Shown one piece after another: positions 12,506 to 25,061 of a stretch of DNA of 64,000 nt. Location: assembly GCA_947311845.1 (NCBI GenBank), contig CAMZMU010000116.1, positions 4,011,414-4,075,413 of the forward strand, in the 5' to 3' direction. The notes beneath the pieces were generated by a model, which was not told where the DNA came from, did no database searches, and saw nothing but the letters and a program-made list of their open reading frames with translations. Position 1 is the stretch's first letter; each line of letters starts with the position of its first letter. The position numbers and the translations under genes were made by a program. The DNA is from Poa pratensis (lineage: Eukaryota; Streptophyta; Magnoliopsida; Poales; Poaceae).

Positions 12506-12599
12506 TTGGTCCTTCAAAAAAAAATATAACTTGGCTAGTGTCCAACTACTAATATAACTTTAAAAAAATATTGCTGGTAGATGCATTTTCCTGACCGTG

Positions 12600-12908
12600 A
12601 TCTTGTCCATTTTCCTGACGGTCACCATCAGCTATTTAACTGTAAGTGTCGTAAAATCGTAGTATTAACTTGAGTAGGTACCACTCGTCAGTTTAATAAA
12701 TATAGAAATTCCCTATAGGTATTAAACTGTCAGCATAATTCTTTAAACTGAGGGTATGAAACTGTCAGCGTAAGCATTTTAACTTGGCGGCACTAAACTA
12801 TCAGCATAATTATTTAGCTTGACGGTACTGAACTGTCAGCGTGATCCTTTAATTTGGCGGTAGTAAACTCTCAGTATATCACTGAGGGTTTACTACCGCC
12901 AAATTAAA
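12600..12908. repeat. Imperfect about 45-bp repeat array ending in a 61-bp palindrome
   Basis: Units of the type TTTAACTTGGCGGCACTAAACT with CTGTCAGCGT recur roughly every 40-50 bp from about 12,640 to 12,880. The last unit is mirrored by its own inverse at 12,848-12,908, giving arms of about 26 bp around a short AT centre. The layout resembles transposon subterminal repeats, but I could not find terminal inverted repeats bounding an element. Confidence 0.65.
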
Positions 12909-13126
12909 CCGTCCATATAACATGTGGCAGTACATATGGGCGAAGCAAACATAGCTAAACAATCTCAAGTCATCGAATGAGCCCAAGAATTGAAGGAGAT
13001 CCCAAATGAACATCTCAGAGATATGTTCGGACACATCCACATAAAGTTTGCAGATCATCAATCGTGAGGTCATGCAACGGGTAGGGCTTCTCCAGTTCAC
13101 CCCGGCCATTCCTAGGGACACGGGAG

Positions 13127-13345
13127 ATGTCTATCTCCGAAATGAGCTTCTCCAACTCATGTGTCGCACAACTCATGTCTTGGCCGTCCGTTTCAACGAT
13201 TGAAGGATCGGGATTTGTTGTTGAAAGTGTTGAACGTTCAACGCTTTTAGCGTTAAATGTCGACCGTTCATTCGTGGAAACGGACGGCCCAAGATACGAG
13301 TTTTGCGTCGTATGAGTTGTAGAAAATCCATTCACGTCTATCTCC
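13127..13345. repeat. Long inverted repeat (arms about 80-90 bp)
   Basis: The left arm (about 13,140-13,225) and right arm (about 13,250-13,335) are imperfect reverse complements. They share GGCCGTCCGTTTC / GAAACGGACGGCC and flanking AACTCAT-type motifs. The centre contains GTTGAACGTTCAACGC, itself palindromic. Similar short frames therefore appear on both strands. A transcript would fold into a long hairpin. The sequence does not show whether it is transcribed. Confidence 0.7.
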
Positions 13346-13529
13346 TGGCAAAAGACATCTCGTGAAACGCAAACCTACTAACATATATAACTCCCTATAT
13401 ATGTAGACATAACTCCATACTAGGTTGCTTGTTGTTTAATTAGCTTACTCCTCTCAATCTACTCTGTTTTTCGATGGATTGATCTATGTCGTGCCACTAC
13501 AACCCACTTGTTGAAACCGAACAGGTTGC

Positions 13530-15110
13530 ACCTCTGCTTTAGCCTCAAATGAGGCATGCAGCTTTGGTCGATGGATTTATCTGTGCTCTATTGTTGACAC
13601 GTCGTGACATCAAAATCCATTGCTTTTTAGAGCACTCACAATGGCATTAGTTGGGTCAGGAACTCAGGATGCCAAGGGTAAACCCGGAAAGAACAAAAAA
13701 CACATGATCTAGTTGGCGGCTTGGCGCCAAGAATAGCATCCCATCCCTCGGACACTCGCCGTGCCAAATGTCAGTATACAAAGTGGCACCAAGTATCGAA
13801 TTAGGAGCTGGCTCACTCCTCACTCCACACCCCTCCCACGAGCTAGCTAGCTACCAGGACAGGCTCGATGCCGCCACTGGCTGCCGCGGCATCATCCTCG
13901 TCGACACGGTGCACCCCCTTTGCCTGCCGCCGCGGCGCCGGGCAGGCACCGGTGTCTTCTGCTAATTCCAGGCAGGGGTGCGGGCGGCCGCTGGTAGGCC
14001 GTGCGGCGGGGCTGGCGGGCGGCGGCATCGCCGCGGCCTTCTTCGCGTCCCTGGAGCGATGCGCCTGCGTAGAGGTCCGCACGGACGACGACCTCGTCCC
14101 CGACTGCGCCGGCGCTGGGAGAGACGCGGAAGCCGCGCCGCTGATGCAGGGCGACGACACCGCTGACGGTAACCGTGTAACCGCGAGGAAGCAGAGCAGG
14201 AGGACGGCCGGCCGCGCCGGCGCCGGAAGGGACGGAGGGGCACCGGCGGCTTTGTCGGGTGCTGCGAGAACAATTAGTCACACTTTTCGTGTGCCCATGC
14301 ACGATCTGGCTAATGGATTCCTGGCTGATTTACATGTGTGTGTGAGAGCTTAGGTATGGCGTGATTCAGTTTATACGATCGGAGATCATGCATGGCGTTC
14401 TGTATGATATGTCAGTTTTGTTGCTAAATTTACACGTGTGATTCTGATTTGTGTTCAGATTACCTAGTTATATATATGGTGATAAAGAGTTCAAGACATG
14501 CATGCATGGACTTTCAGATCAAGACAACATTTTTTCAAAGGACCTCTGCTTTAGCCTGAAATGATGCATATGCAACTGTGGTGGATGGATTGATCTGTGC
14601 GTATTGTTGACACGTTGTGACATCAAACTAAATACCTTTTTAAAGCACTCACAATGCATTAGTTCGGTTAGGGCACGAAGGGTAAGATCGGTAAGAACAG
14701 AAACTCAGAAAGTATATGATCTAGTTGGCGGCTTGGCGACCAGAATAGCATCCCGTGGCAATTGTCAGTATACAAAGCCGCGCCAAGTATCGTATTAGGA
14801 GCTGGCTCAGTCTTCACTCCAGCCATCCCACGAGCGCTGGCGGGAGATGCGGATGCCGCACCGCTGATGCAGCTGCACGACTCCGCTTACGGTAACCGTG
14901 TCTCAACGAGAAAGCAGAGCTGGATTTTGTGCTCATGATTTGGCAAATGAATTTCTTGCCGATTTATGTGTGTGTGAGCTTGGCATGATTCAGCAGGATT
15001 AGCACGGCCTTCGATTTCCTTTTCATTAAATCTTTACACGTGTACGCGATAACAATTTGCGTTTGGAGTATCTGTTAACAGCTTGCGCAGTGCTCTACGG
15101 CATGCATTGA
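13530..15110. repeat. Segmental duplication block B (ORF137 copy plus degenerate tandem half-copy)
   Basis: From about 13,530 the sequence matches the spacer and ORF137 region of blocks A, C and D, but lacks the F-box part. At about 14,541 the same spacer starts again (CCTCTGCTTTAGCCTGAAATG) and leads to a shortened, degenerate ORF137 remnant near 14,830-14,925. So this is a tandem one-and-a-half copy. Confidence 0.75.
13868..14353 (+). pseudogene. ORF137, copy B (C-terminus frameshifted)
   Basis: It starts at the homologous ATG with a nearly identical first 115 or so codons, including the GGGIAAAFFASLERC segment. One G is missing in the run near 14,223-14,229 compared with copies A and D. 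The last 20 or so residues therefore differ and the frame extends to 161 codons, ending at 14,353. The protein could still be made with an altered tail. I treat it as a damaged copy. Confidence 0.5.
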
Positions 15111-16668
15111 CTTCCACAGCAAGAACACGTATATAAGAAGACAGTAATTCAGGAAAGTTCTAATGCATCTTAACAACAGAATTTTAATCTCATAATTTTG
15201 AAATGAAAGGCAAGAGTTATATAAGGGGCGTCGAAAAAGTGCACAACATATATACTCCTTCAAACACCTGAAATTCTAGTGATATGCAAAAAAAAAAAAA
15301 GGAAGGTAAGGAGGAACTTCATGCCTACGACTGCCTCGTGAAAGGTGAACGATTCCCTCAGATGGAGTCGGTCGTGGAAAGAAAATCCATATGCATTACC
15401 TGCACATTCCAAATTGGAAGCATATAAGCAATTCCGAAATAGATCATTTAATGTTGACACTGTTAAGGGACTAATAAAACTGGATAAGGGATTTATAGAC
15501 ATGTCTAGTTCTCCAACATATGTGGGTTAGCCTGCCCAAAATCCAGAGCTTTCAGAAGGTTGTACCTCTTCTTCCTCCTCCCACCTGGCTTCTCTGCCAT
15601 AGAATTTGCAATATCTGGAATCCTCTGAAGGCTGGATAAGAAGAATAAGGCAAATAATACGTTCCAGTGTGAAGTCAACGGGCGCTGCTATCTTACGGGT
15701 ACCCGTGGGCACGGTCCATTCCGTCCAGGTGCCCATGGCCAATTCCGACATGGTCAGAACGGAGAAGAAGAAGGGAGTGGGAAAAGAGAAGCCGCTAGAG
15801 ATGAGGAAGAAGGTGAATCTGTCAACACGTGTAAGAGTTATAAAACGAACTTACTGTAAACATTTTCAAGTAATAAGATATTTGAATTGTATCTTGACAT
15901 ACCATCTCATCTACACAAGTTATAAGATAGTTTCAATGGATTGGATTGTAAATGTACCTTAATCACGTTGGTAAGCAGTGAATATCAATAACTGAACAAC
16001 TCTTTTATTCAACTCGTCCCTCATATGTTCTTATTAGTTCAATCATTTATTAATAGTGGAGACTATTCCAAATAGGATTGCTAAAGGAATAGATGCAGAG
16101 TCCTGAGCTAGCATTTTGCCAAAGTCAAAACAGAGAGTTCGAAAAAAAAAACAGTGCACATGGGAGTGACTGATACATTCTGTGTAGTATATGGTTACTA
16201 TTCTGCAAGGAAAATACCGAGTGAGTGAAAGAACATGAGCATACTTGTATGTTTAGAACAAATCTGAGTATCCTCTTCTCAGCAGCAATCTACAATAGAA
16301 AAGGTTCAATCAAATCAAAATCAATATATATATATAAGATATAATTGTACTTCTTCTATCTAACTCATTGATCGTGCTCTCTCATATCTCATATGATGTG
16401 AACAGTAATAACCTGTTGTCAGATCTACATGTGAGGGCTGTATGATCAGTATTTAATTAAGATATTGTTTTAGGGAAAAGTGAAATTCATGTTACTCAGC
16501 ATTAACCTAGGATTAAGAAGCTTGTACACAACCATAGAGATGGAGCAATGAGAGAATATATTTTCATTTTGTAAAGGATATTAGTGAAAAGGGAGTACCA
16601 TATTATGTGGTTAGCAAGATAATCCCTGCACATATACCTCTGAAACAAAATGGTGCCAATCAATTTAC
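15111..16668. other. Intergenic, no supported gene
   Basis: Short open frames around 15,345-15,960 show no recognised domain and no convincing splice structure. The rest is AT-rich, with a TA microsatellite near 16,325-16,336. Confidence 0.5.
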
Positions 16669-16670
16669 TA

Positions 16671-16751
16671 CTACCTCCGATCCATAATAAGTGTCGCAAT
16701 TTTGAACTAACCCCAGTTCAAATCTGCGAGCTTATTTTGGATCGGAGGGAG
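16671..16751. mobile_element. Stowaway MITE (81 bp)
   Basis: The ends read CTACCTCCGATCC and, inverted, CTCCCTCCGATCC, flanked by TA at 16,669-16,670 and 16,752-16,753. The CATAATAAGTGTCGC interior is the standard grass Stowaway sequence (Tc1/mariner-related, TA target duplication). Confidence 0.92.
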
Positions 16752-17129
16752 TATTATTTTTGGGAAGATGCATGTTTCAGTCCTACACAATCTAGTGATT
16801 TGTGATAGTGAGAAAATCAAACAACAAAGAAGATAATAATGTTACCAATGATTTATTTAATGGGACAGCACAACCTAGGCCTAAGAGCGAAAGCACTAAA
16901 TGATCAATTTTGCAGCTGCACATTGACATACACAAGGAAGCACCTGGAAGCAAAACATCCCTTTTGTCAGCTCCACATATATATGTCCAGCTTGCACAAA
17001 TATACTTGCAGCACTGAATGTCTGAATCTACCATGTACTCCAAGTCCAAGATGCAGGCTACAACTAATACTACCGCAGAACTGAATCGGGTAACACGGCC
17101 ATCATCATTCGTCAGCACGCAAGAAATCA

Positions 17130-17720
17130 ATTGGCAAGCAGCAGCAGCTCACCTAGGACGGAGGGACTCGATCCGGCGGAGGGAGGGAGCCTGGGAGTCT
17201 GGCGTAGCAGGCCGGATTCCGGCACGGCAGGCGGGCGGGCCTGCTATGGTCGCTAGACATCGGCCGGCAGCGGATCCGTCTCCCCTAGCGCAGGGGAAGC
17301 TGGGGACAGAGCGCCGCGGCCGCTTGGCCCTTTGGAAGCAGGACGGCGGGGGTCTGGACGCGTCGATCCGTGGAGCTCCCCGACGGGGCTCGCCGCGAGG
17401 GCTGATGGAAGGAACTGCCAAGGCGTGGAATCCAGCATCAATCTCTCGCCCATCGGTCGCGTTTGGTGAGGGTTTCGCCAGGAAGAGCCGCACGGGGCTA
17501 GGCTGGATTTTTTTCTCAAGCGCATCATAGTTGCGGCGCGGCGCTCATGGGCGTGGGAGCGGGCGGCGGCAAGCACGGAGGCGGCGTTCCGCGACGGCGG
17601 CAGTCTAAGAGACGCGGCGGGTCGGCATAGAGGGGAGCGGGAGAGACGCGGCGGAGCGTGCTGCCGGAGAAGATCGACGGCGGGCGTGCGTGAGGACGGA
17701 CTACGGAGGCCGTGCGTGAC
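17130..17720. other. GC-rich island, possible first exon/5' UTR of a minus-strand transcript
   Basis: Base composition shifts sharply to high GC between AT-rich flanks. Minus-strand frames up to 180 codons occur (17,795-17,253), but no family is recognisable and no continuing exons could be assembled to the left. It could be a captured gene 5' end. Confidence 0.3.
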
Positions 17721-17876
17721 TACCAACCGTTTCTTTTTTGGGTGGCAATGCTTGTAATTAACGAAATTGAAAAGGTGTGTTGAATTGCTCAACATTGTTG
17801 GAACAATCTGATCCGTTGATCTGATATTGAACGAATCAAATTTAATGTTTCAGCAACATGTTTGCTCTTTTAATAA

Positions 17877-17900
17877 TCTCTACTATATAATATCGTTAAG
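17877..17900 (+). other. Candidate Helitron 5' terminus
   Basis: TCTCTACTATATAATATCG preceded by A matches grass Helitron 5' ends. I searched downstream to 25 kb for a hairpin followed by CTAG and T and did not find one, so the element is unresolved. Confidence 0.35.
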
Positions 17901-18058
17901 CGACCATGGCCGTGGCGGTGGTACGTCTGGTATACGTGGTACGTTTGCCCTTCGTACCGTGTGTGTTTCGTTTCGTCCGATCGATTCCTTGGTGTGGGCC
18001 GGGCCTAGTCAAGAGCCAAAGTTGACCGCACGGCTGCATTGCCAGGTCCTAGGAGGCG

Positions 18059-18905
18059 GGAGCTCCTGTACACCGCGTACCCCTTCGTGGGCCGAAGCCC
18101 ATCGCGTCGTCGTCTTCCTCCCGCCCCCCGTGCTCGGCTTCCCCGTGCTCCCCTTCTTCTTCCCCGTGCTCGTCGATCCCCCCGCTGCCGGCGCCGGCCA
18201 GACCGCCTGCGGCCGCCACCCACGGCCGGCTCCGCTCGCGCGGCGCCTCGCCGTTCCGCCCTCCTCCAACCGCCCCCCACCGCCGGTCCACCGCCGCCCA
18301 CGACCATCCCTCTAAGCCCCCCCGCACACCCCCCTCGTTAAGATTCTTGCTCGCCTCCACCGCCTCCGCCGCGGCCAGCCACGTCTCCGGCGGTTCCGGG
18401 TCGCTCCATTCTCCTCGTCACCGTCGGCCGCCGCGGCCAGCCGCGTCGCCTGCCCGCCGCCGACTCGTCCTTCAGCTCCGTCCCCTCCCCTCCCCTCCCC
18501 TCGCCGTCTCCTTCAGCTCCGGTGGCCGTCGCCGTCGTCTCCTTCCCTCGCTTTTGGGCCGGCACACTTCACCGCGTCGTGAAGGATGGAGGGTACGCGA
18601 TGGTTGGTTACCATCGCGGTACGCGACCCATAGGTTTTGCCCCCTAGGGAGCTCCTGTACACCGCGGTACGCGAGCAGAGCTTCGCTTCGCGTACCCCTT
18701 CGTGGGCCGAAGCCCATCGCGTCGTCGTCTTCCTCCCGCCCCCCGCGCTCGGCTTCCCCGTGCTCCCCTTCTTCTTCCCCGTGCTCGTCGATCCCCCCGC
18801 TGCCGGCGCCGGCCAGACCGCCTGCGGCCGCTACCCACGGCCGGCTCCGCTCGCGCGGCGCCTCGCCGTTCCGCCCTCCTCCAACCGCCCCCCACCGCCG
18901 CCCAC
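18059..18905. repeat. Direct duplication of a GC-rich segment of about 240 bp
   Basis: A stretch from GAGCTCCTGTACACCGCG at 18,060 to about 18,300 recurs at 18,649-18,905, with a small insertion near its start. Between them lies other C-rich, UTR-like DNA. Frames on both strands are long because of GC content and are not evidence of genes. Confidence 0.8.
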
Positions 18906-18949
18906 GACCATCCCTCTCCGCTCGCCTGGCGTGAGACCCAAATGGGCCA

Positions 18950-21900
18950 AGCCCAACAAAATCAACGCCTCTCCCCATCTTCGATCCCTTCCTCTACCTC
19001 TCCCTCTCGGCCGCCCTCCGGGATCAACCACACAAGTCTCGCCGCCCTCGCCGGCCTCCACCACATGAACGGCGTCGCCATTGGCCTCCTCCACCTAGCA
19101 CCAGGCGCGGCTCCTCTTCCCCGAACTCGCTGCACCAGATTAGCAGGGGCGGCGCGCATGAGTCCTTCGGGCAGGGCGCCAGTCGATCCGGCTTCACCTT
19201 GGCAAAGCCACCACGCCGAGGACAAGGAGCAGCGCCCCCTTCATGCGTTAGGGGTCGAGGAGGAGGAGCCGCGCGTCCGCTCCTGCTGTAGGTGTCGATG
19301 TTGAGGTCCGGCGTCTCCTGTCCTCCCTTGCACACATGAGTCAACATCGCCGAGCAAGCGCACGCCAATTACGGAGACGATTCTCCTGCACATCCTTCAT
19401 CGGATCCTCCTACTAAGGTATGGCACAACCACCCTGATCCATGAATACCGCAGCCTCAAACCCTAAATCCGAATTGTACTACTTCCTGGTCCTTAGGCAG
19501 TTAGGCTAGGCGTTTGAAACCGCACCAGAGCTCGAAGGGTGGCTGCACGCGTGGCCTCCGCCTACATCCTTGAGCACTCCGTGTACCTCCTTCACAGCCA
19601 CTTGGGCAAGGACCAGTCGTCAGCTACTGCTGCTCAAGACTTTGAAGTACAGACTAAGCAGGATTCCCATATGATTATGGTGATAAATATTGTGCACATG
19701 AATTCTTGATACATATTGGGCATTTTAATACCCGTAATAAGATTTTCAGAATACTAGATGGAATCATATAGGTAAATCACTTGTATTTGTGAGAAAAAAT
19801 ACTGTCATGATTTACCATCAAATAAATAATCTGTCACAAGTTTCCATGATTGATGAATCTGGGATGGACGCTTGTTTCCTGCAGGACAACGATTGGAGAA
19901 GCGCAAAGAGGTGGCTAAGGAGACGCATGGAAGGAGGGCACGCCGGATTCGAACAGAGAGAACGGCTCGCCTCTCCAATGGTTCTGCTCTTTTTTTGAAA
20001 ACGACCCCCCGTAGGGAGTACCGGACTCCATTATCAAGATAATGGAGCTCCAGAGGTTCAGTTTCGCTCCAATGGTTCTGCTGGAAGCTAAGAACAAAAC
20101 TAGAGACATGGGTGAGATCATTTCACTACAGGAGCAGATTGAAAACCTGTAGAAGCAGCTGGTCGGTACGGTGAGCTAGATGAACAGGGTCTACTCGACC
20201 AGTCATGAGCTGAGACGCCAGGTTGCTGAGAAAGAGGCTTTGATCAAGTATACGAATTCCCAGTTGACAGCAAAAAGGTGAGTATCAGTGTATGGTTCAA
20301 CTTCGGATGCAATATTTTAACAATTAATCTTTGATATGTGTGCTTCTGCTGATCGTTTCAGTTCCTTAATTCATGTTTTTTGAATTATCTTGTCGTTCAG
20401 GCAATTTCGAGATGCATGAACAGGTTAGTTCATGGCTCCTCGACAGGTTAATACTACGGGCCTTTACGTAATGTTTAGTTCCTTCATGTTTTTGCTTGGT
20501 TTTAACTTTTGTATTAAGCTTCCAAGCGATCTGTTTAGCACTATATTTTGTAACACCTTTAATTTGTTAATTGCAAGAACATGCTTCTGGTTGCTCTATC
20601 TGAATATTTTCTACATGGTTCTCTGGTTGCTCTGTCTGAATATTTTGTACATGGTTCTGGTAATTATGATAATAAGGTGAGACTAATTATTTCTAGGTTT
20701 TTAACTGGTATTTGTGTTCAGTATTTTAGCGCCACGAAAATACTGAAAATCATAAATCTACCAAGGTCTAGAAATTGCCATTTGGATCCAGCTTGTTCAG
20801 GAAAGGGTCTATGAGATATTTTCATCTAATATCTGATGAAATTTGATCCGAGGTTATGGTGTACGCGCAACATAAATATCAGGTACTGAATGTTGTTCCT
20901 TTCTAAAGTTTTGCTTTTATCTAATCAGCATGACCATTGAACTTCATTTGCTTACTTTGAACTTCCAGATGATGGAAGGGTTGGAGATAGATGAGTTACT
21001 CTTCTCGGCTTTCTTTGTCAAAAGGTTAGTTATGTTCAGACCTACATGATGCCGAATCGCACAACGCTGGAGATAAATATGGTGTGTCGGGAAAACTGTC
21101 CATTGGGGAGGGGATTTCTTTATTCCTCATTTTCTGCCATTGCTAAGAAGTGCACAGGTTGCGCTCTGAACTCCGCAGCACAGGATCAAAATTTCCTCAC
21201 TTAGGGACATCATTTGTTGCGCTTGGGATGTAGGCGTAGGTTAATGTGTCTGTGCATTGCAGTTACACTCTTGCTTTGACCGTGTTGGCTTTTACATACT
21301 TGGGGTTCCAATTAGTTGCAGAAGTGCACTCCCTTGTCATGGGGAGGCGCATAACTGGAGACCCTGAGGCAATTACTTCAATCTTGCAATGGATCAGGCA
21401 AGAATGAACAAGCTCCACTTCTGAATGTGCTGTACTGAAATTTCATGGTATTTATTAGATCTATTTGATTATTTGCTTAGTGTACAGTAGCTTAATATTG
21501 CAAGTTTGGGACCCTTACCCAGAGGTTGATTTTGTCAAAACAGTAATAAGATTATGGGAAGTAAGACAATCTGAATAGTAATGGTAACCATTCATTTACC
21601 TGAAATGTATGCACTCACAGCTTAAGTTTTAACTCTCTTTTTCGGGATAAAAGATCCTCAAATTTCAATCAGTTGTAAATTTTCATTGTACGAGAACTTT
21701 TGAAAAATGCCTCGGACCAAACAAGCTATTTACAAATGTTATCTGTGAAGTGAAAAAGATTCACGCCTATTTTTTACAATTTATATCCTTCAGTTCTTCC
21801 TTTGTTACAATCCAAAGACCTTTGCTTGTATAAATTTGTAGCGGCTGTTCTTTAATTCCTGTCTATACGCATGTTTCGAATTGCTTAAATACACAAATTT

Positions 21901-22250
21901 AAAGTTGTAGTGTTAGATTAATTAACAAACAACTGCGAGCAAATGAGAGAATGTGGTTGAATGACTTGTCCTAATTGCAGATATTGGCTTACCTGCTGCT
22001 GTCAGCGTCTTCAGAAGCGCTTTCTCGCAATGATGTGTGGGTGTCTAGATTTGGCATGGATCAGTCCGTCAGCCTCAGTGTCGTTCTTGGCTTTCATTGT
22101 GATTGGTCTTAGCTGCATCATCTCTGCATAACTTGATGTAAATATTATGGTTTAGATGTACGTTGGGCATGTCAGCCTTGATTTTTTTTCTTTGTGGTTT
22201 GTCATTTGTGGATCAGTGCCAAATCTATTCTCTGCAACTCATGTTACTGG
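18950..22250 (+). pseudogene. Degenerate multi-exon gene copy with coiled-coil fragment
   Basis: The layout resembles an intron-containing plant gene: a C-rich leader, exon-like pieces separated by T-rich stretches with AG/GT borders, and a 3' UTR-like end near 22,250. The clearest exon-like piece (20,092-20,278) translates with short heptad-rich blocks (EIISLQEQIENL; HELRRQVAEKEALIKYTNSQ). It carries in-frame stops at the TAG after ENL and at a second TAG soon after. I do not recognise the parent gene. Capture by the element whose end lies at 17,877 is possible but unproven. Confidence 0.35.
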
Positions 22251-25061
22251 TTGCAGCATGTTGAACTCAAGACATGCTTTTTGAACACCGGTGGATATAT
22301 AAGTATACAAACTGGTCACTTTTAGAGTGGACAATAACAAGGGGACATAAGGTTGTGTAATAAAAAAAATTATAAAGCCATATGCGTGAATCAAGAGGCA
22401 TTAAGTGGCAATTGGGCGCAGAGGATATGTTCCTGTATTTGGTGAAACGTCCATGTGAATTTGTATGCAAGTAAGCTGCCGCTTAGGTTGGTCTGTAGCA
22501 TGTATTGCCAAACGGATTTATAATAAAGCATTGTCATTGGATTGTCCAGGTGAAGTTGAAATGTTGTATTACTTAGGGAAACAGGTAATTATAATGGAAC
22601 ATGATCTGGAAACTTAAATCTCTTCACCTTTCTACTGGTTTGGAAGAGGAGTATGCCATGACAAAGTTTCACACAAGTTCAAATTAAATGCTAAAAACTC
22701 CAAGAGATACCATTCTTCACCTTTGGCTTGGTTTGCTTTCACGATGTAATCCATAACTGATCCGGCAAACTGATTAGAAGCAAATTCCTATTGGATCAAA
22801 ACTTACCAAAACTCACTAGAAATTTCAATGCAACTATTTTGGGGATTTTCAGTTTTTGGCAAGAACACTCAGAAACTCAAAATTCAGAGGGATGCATACC
22901 AATTGTGGAAACCTTGCTGCTGATACCACTTGATACGGGCAATCCCGGGGTTGGCCCGATCATCACAGTTGGTTACAGGGTAAATAAACAACCTATGCGA
23001 ATTTGCCTCAGATAACAGAGTGCCAATGCACCAGCCCTCTAAGCACACACACACACAAGAAGTTTCTAATTGGATATCGAGTTGTACACAAGCAATACAC
23101 TTGTTCCTGCAGTCTTGGGGAGAAGGCAGGATGGAGTACTTGGGGATTTCCCAGTCCAGGGCGGCGGCGTCGCTCGAGCCCTGGGAGGAAGAAGAGCTGC
23201 TGCTCGATTCGATTCAGACCTAACAATCAACGTGCCTTCTCCAGGGTCTGCTGGCTCGGCCCAATATTTGGCCCACGCCTCCTTCTTCGAACCTGAGAAC
23301 CTGAGCACAACAAACGTTTGGCCATGAGGTAGTATTCTGTCCCAACTAAATTATAAGCGTTTTGTGTTAGGAACAAGATCACCTGATGATATATTGTGAT
23401 TGGCTTCGAGTACTGTAACTTTCTAACAGCATTATGATGAGGATCATTGTCATTGTCAGGGTGATCCGCATCAGTATCAGTCTGGGTTCAAGAATTAAAA
23501 AAATAATGTCCTCAAAAATGAAGTAGACAAAGAATTTTTGTGTTCACATTTGCCAATACACAAAGATTTAGAATATGTAAGCGCCATGTAAGACAGTTGA
23601 TTCCTTACCGCTAGGGTGCCAAATTTGGTTGCAGGCTCCACCAAAGTTTCAATGTATTCTTAAGAGCATTGTTAATGAATAAAGTTCAGCCTTTTGGCAC
23701 AATAACAAAAATTTAAATTATGGAGAGGTTGATGCTTAATTACTAGAGCTCTTTTATGGTGCCCCAGAATGAATATGAGCCTTATATTTTTTTTGATCTA
23801 AAGGTCCAGATTAAATGGTACTCCCTAGTACTTCAATAGTGTTGTAGAGAGTACCAAGTCAGGAAACATGGAGTATCAGAAAACAAGGGTATAGTCGTAA
23901 TCAAATGTCAGCATATTTTAGTAATTATAGTTTTTAATAAATTAGTAGTGCTATTGCATCTATAAGATTGCCAAAAATCGATATTATACTTTATTAGAAA
24001 GAATAAAAGGACTAATATGCCCTTAGCCGATACTCCCTTGCCCGGTACAGTAAAATTTCTCAATTACTAATGTGTGCGCGATGCTAAGCGTCAACCCTCT
24101 TATTTTCAGCATCCGAAGGTCCGGATTAATCAACTCCGGCGCGGCTAGCTGGTCTTTGTGGCCGGAATCTCTAAGTAAGAAGCGGCAGATTGTCTTCTAT
24201 AATCTTTCCTTTCGATAAAGCAAAACAAAGCATCTCATTGCTTCATGCTTCGGTAATGAATAAAGAGAAAAAGGGGCAGAGAGAAGCAAAGGTCTCAGCC
24301 AGCCAGTACGGAGGCACCACTTAAATTAGCAGGCCAAGCTTATGTGCGGTTTCAGAGGGCAATCCATATACATATACTCCTGCGTATCTGGGATGTTTCT
24401 TAATCTGCTCTTCTCTACTTTTGAGGTACGTACTCCGTGGTAACAAATAAATATTCAAAGATTGATAGATGCTGGTATATTATAAAATGCTAGAGCGTCA
24501 CTATAACACCCTGCATTTTCTTCCAGTACTCTCATCGACCAATTGTTCTCGTCGTCCCTGCGGACAGAGGTATTATTGGCTTTCAAAACCACTTGCGAGG
24601 GACCCTCATTGGGATGTTCGACATGCAGTATCCATTATTCTCTTCAATGAAAATATTGTGAAGTTCTATTCATGGTCTCGCTGTATCTTTCTATATGTTT
24701 TCTTCAGTGACTTTTCAAAGCAACCATTTTATCAAATATCTAAGTCCATGTTTGTGTCAGGTTCATCTCAAAATAGACTACTCATTTGTCCAAATCGGAG
24801 TTCGGACGCATTTTCGATCCAAGAGTTTTTATTAAATCGAATTTCGAAAATATTCTTTAACCTCAAAATCCTGTAGCTGTCCTGGGAGAGGAGTCCAGCC
24901 TCTCTCTCTCTCTCTCTCTCTAGCTTTTGTTTGTGCTATGGCTGGTTGAGCCTGCTTTGGCTCGTTTGCGTTGTGGCTGGTCCCTCATGGCCGATGAGTT
25001 GGTTACAGTTTTTGTGAGTCATATTCTGTTAATCTTATTGATCTGCCTGTCGTGGATGCAA
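22251..25061. other. Intergenic with a CT microsatellite; no supported gene
   Basis: A (CT)n run occupies about 24,899-24,921. A GC-richer patch at 23,085-23,240 has a Ser-rich minus-strand frame (DAAALDWEIPKYSILPSPQD), but neither start nor exon borders are clear. The 24,469-24,876 frame shows no known domain. Confidence 0.45.

Noticed and set aside
17253..19304. Several frames over 140 codons on both strands
   Set aside because: Arg/Pro/Ala-rich translations typical of GC-rich non-coding DNA, overlapping each other on both strands.
20092..20278. Assignment of the coiled-coil fragment to a kinesin
   Set aside because: The resemblance is only to generic coiled coil. There is no motor domain and the fragment has stops.
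24469..24876. 135-codon plus-strand ORF
   Set aside because: No domain, unusual composition and no splice context.
17877..25061. A complete Helitron starting at 17,877
   Set aside because: No hairpin followed by CTAG and T was found downstream, so only the 5' end is listed.
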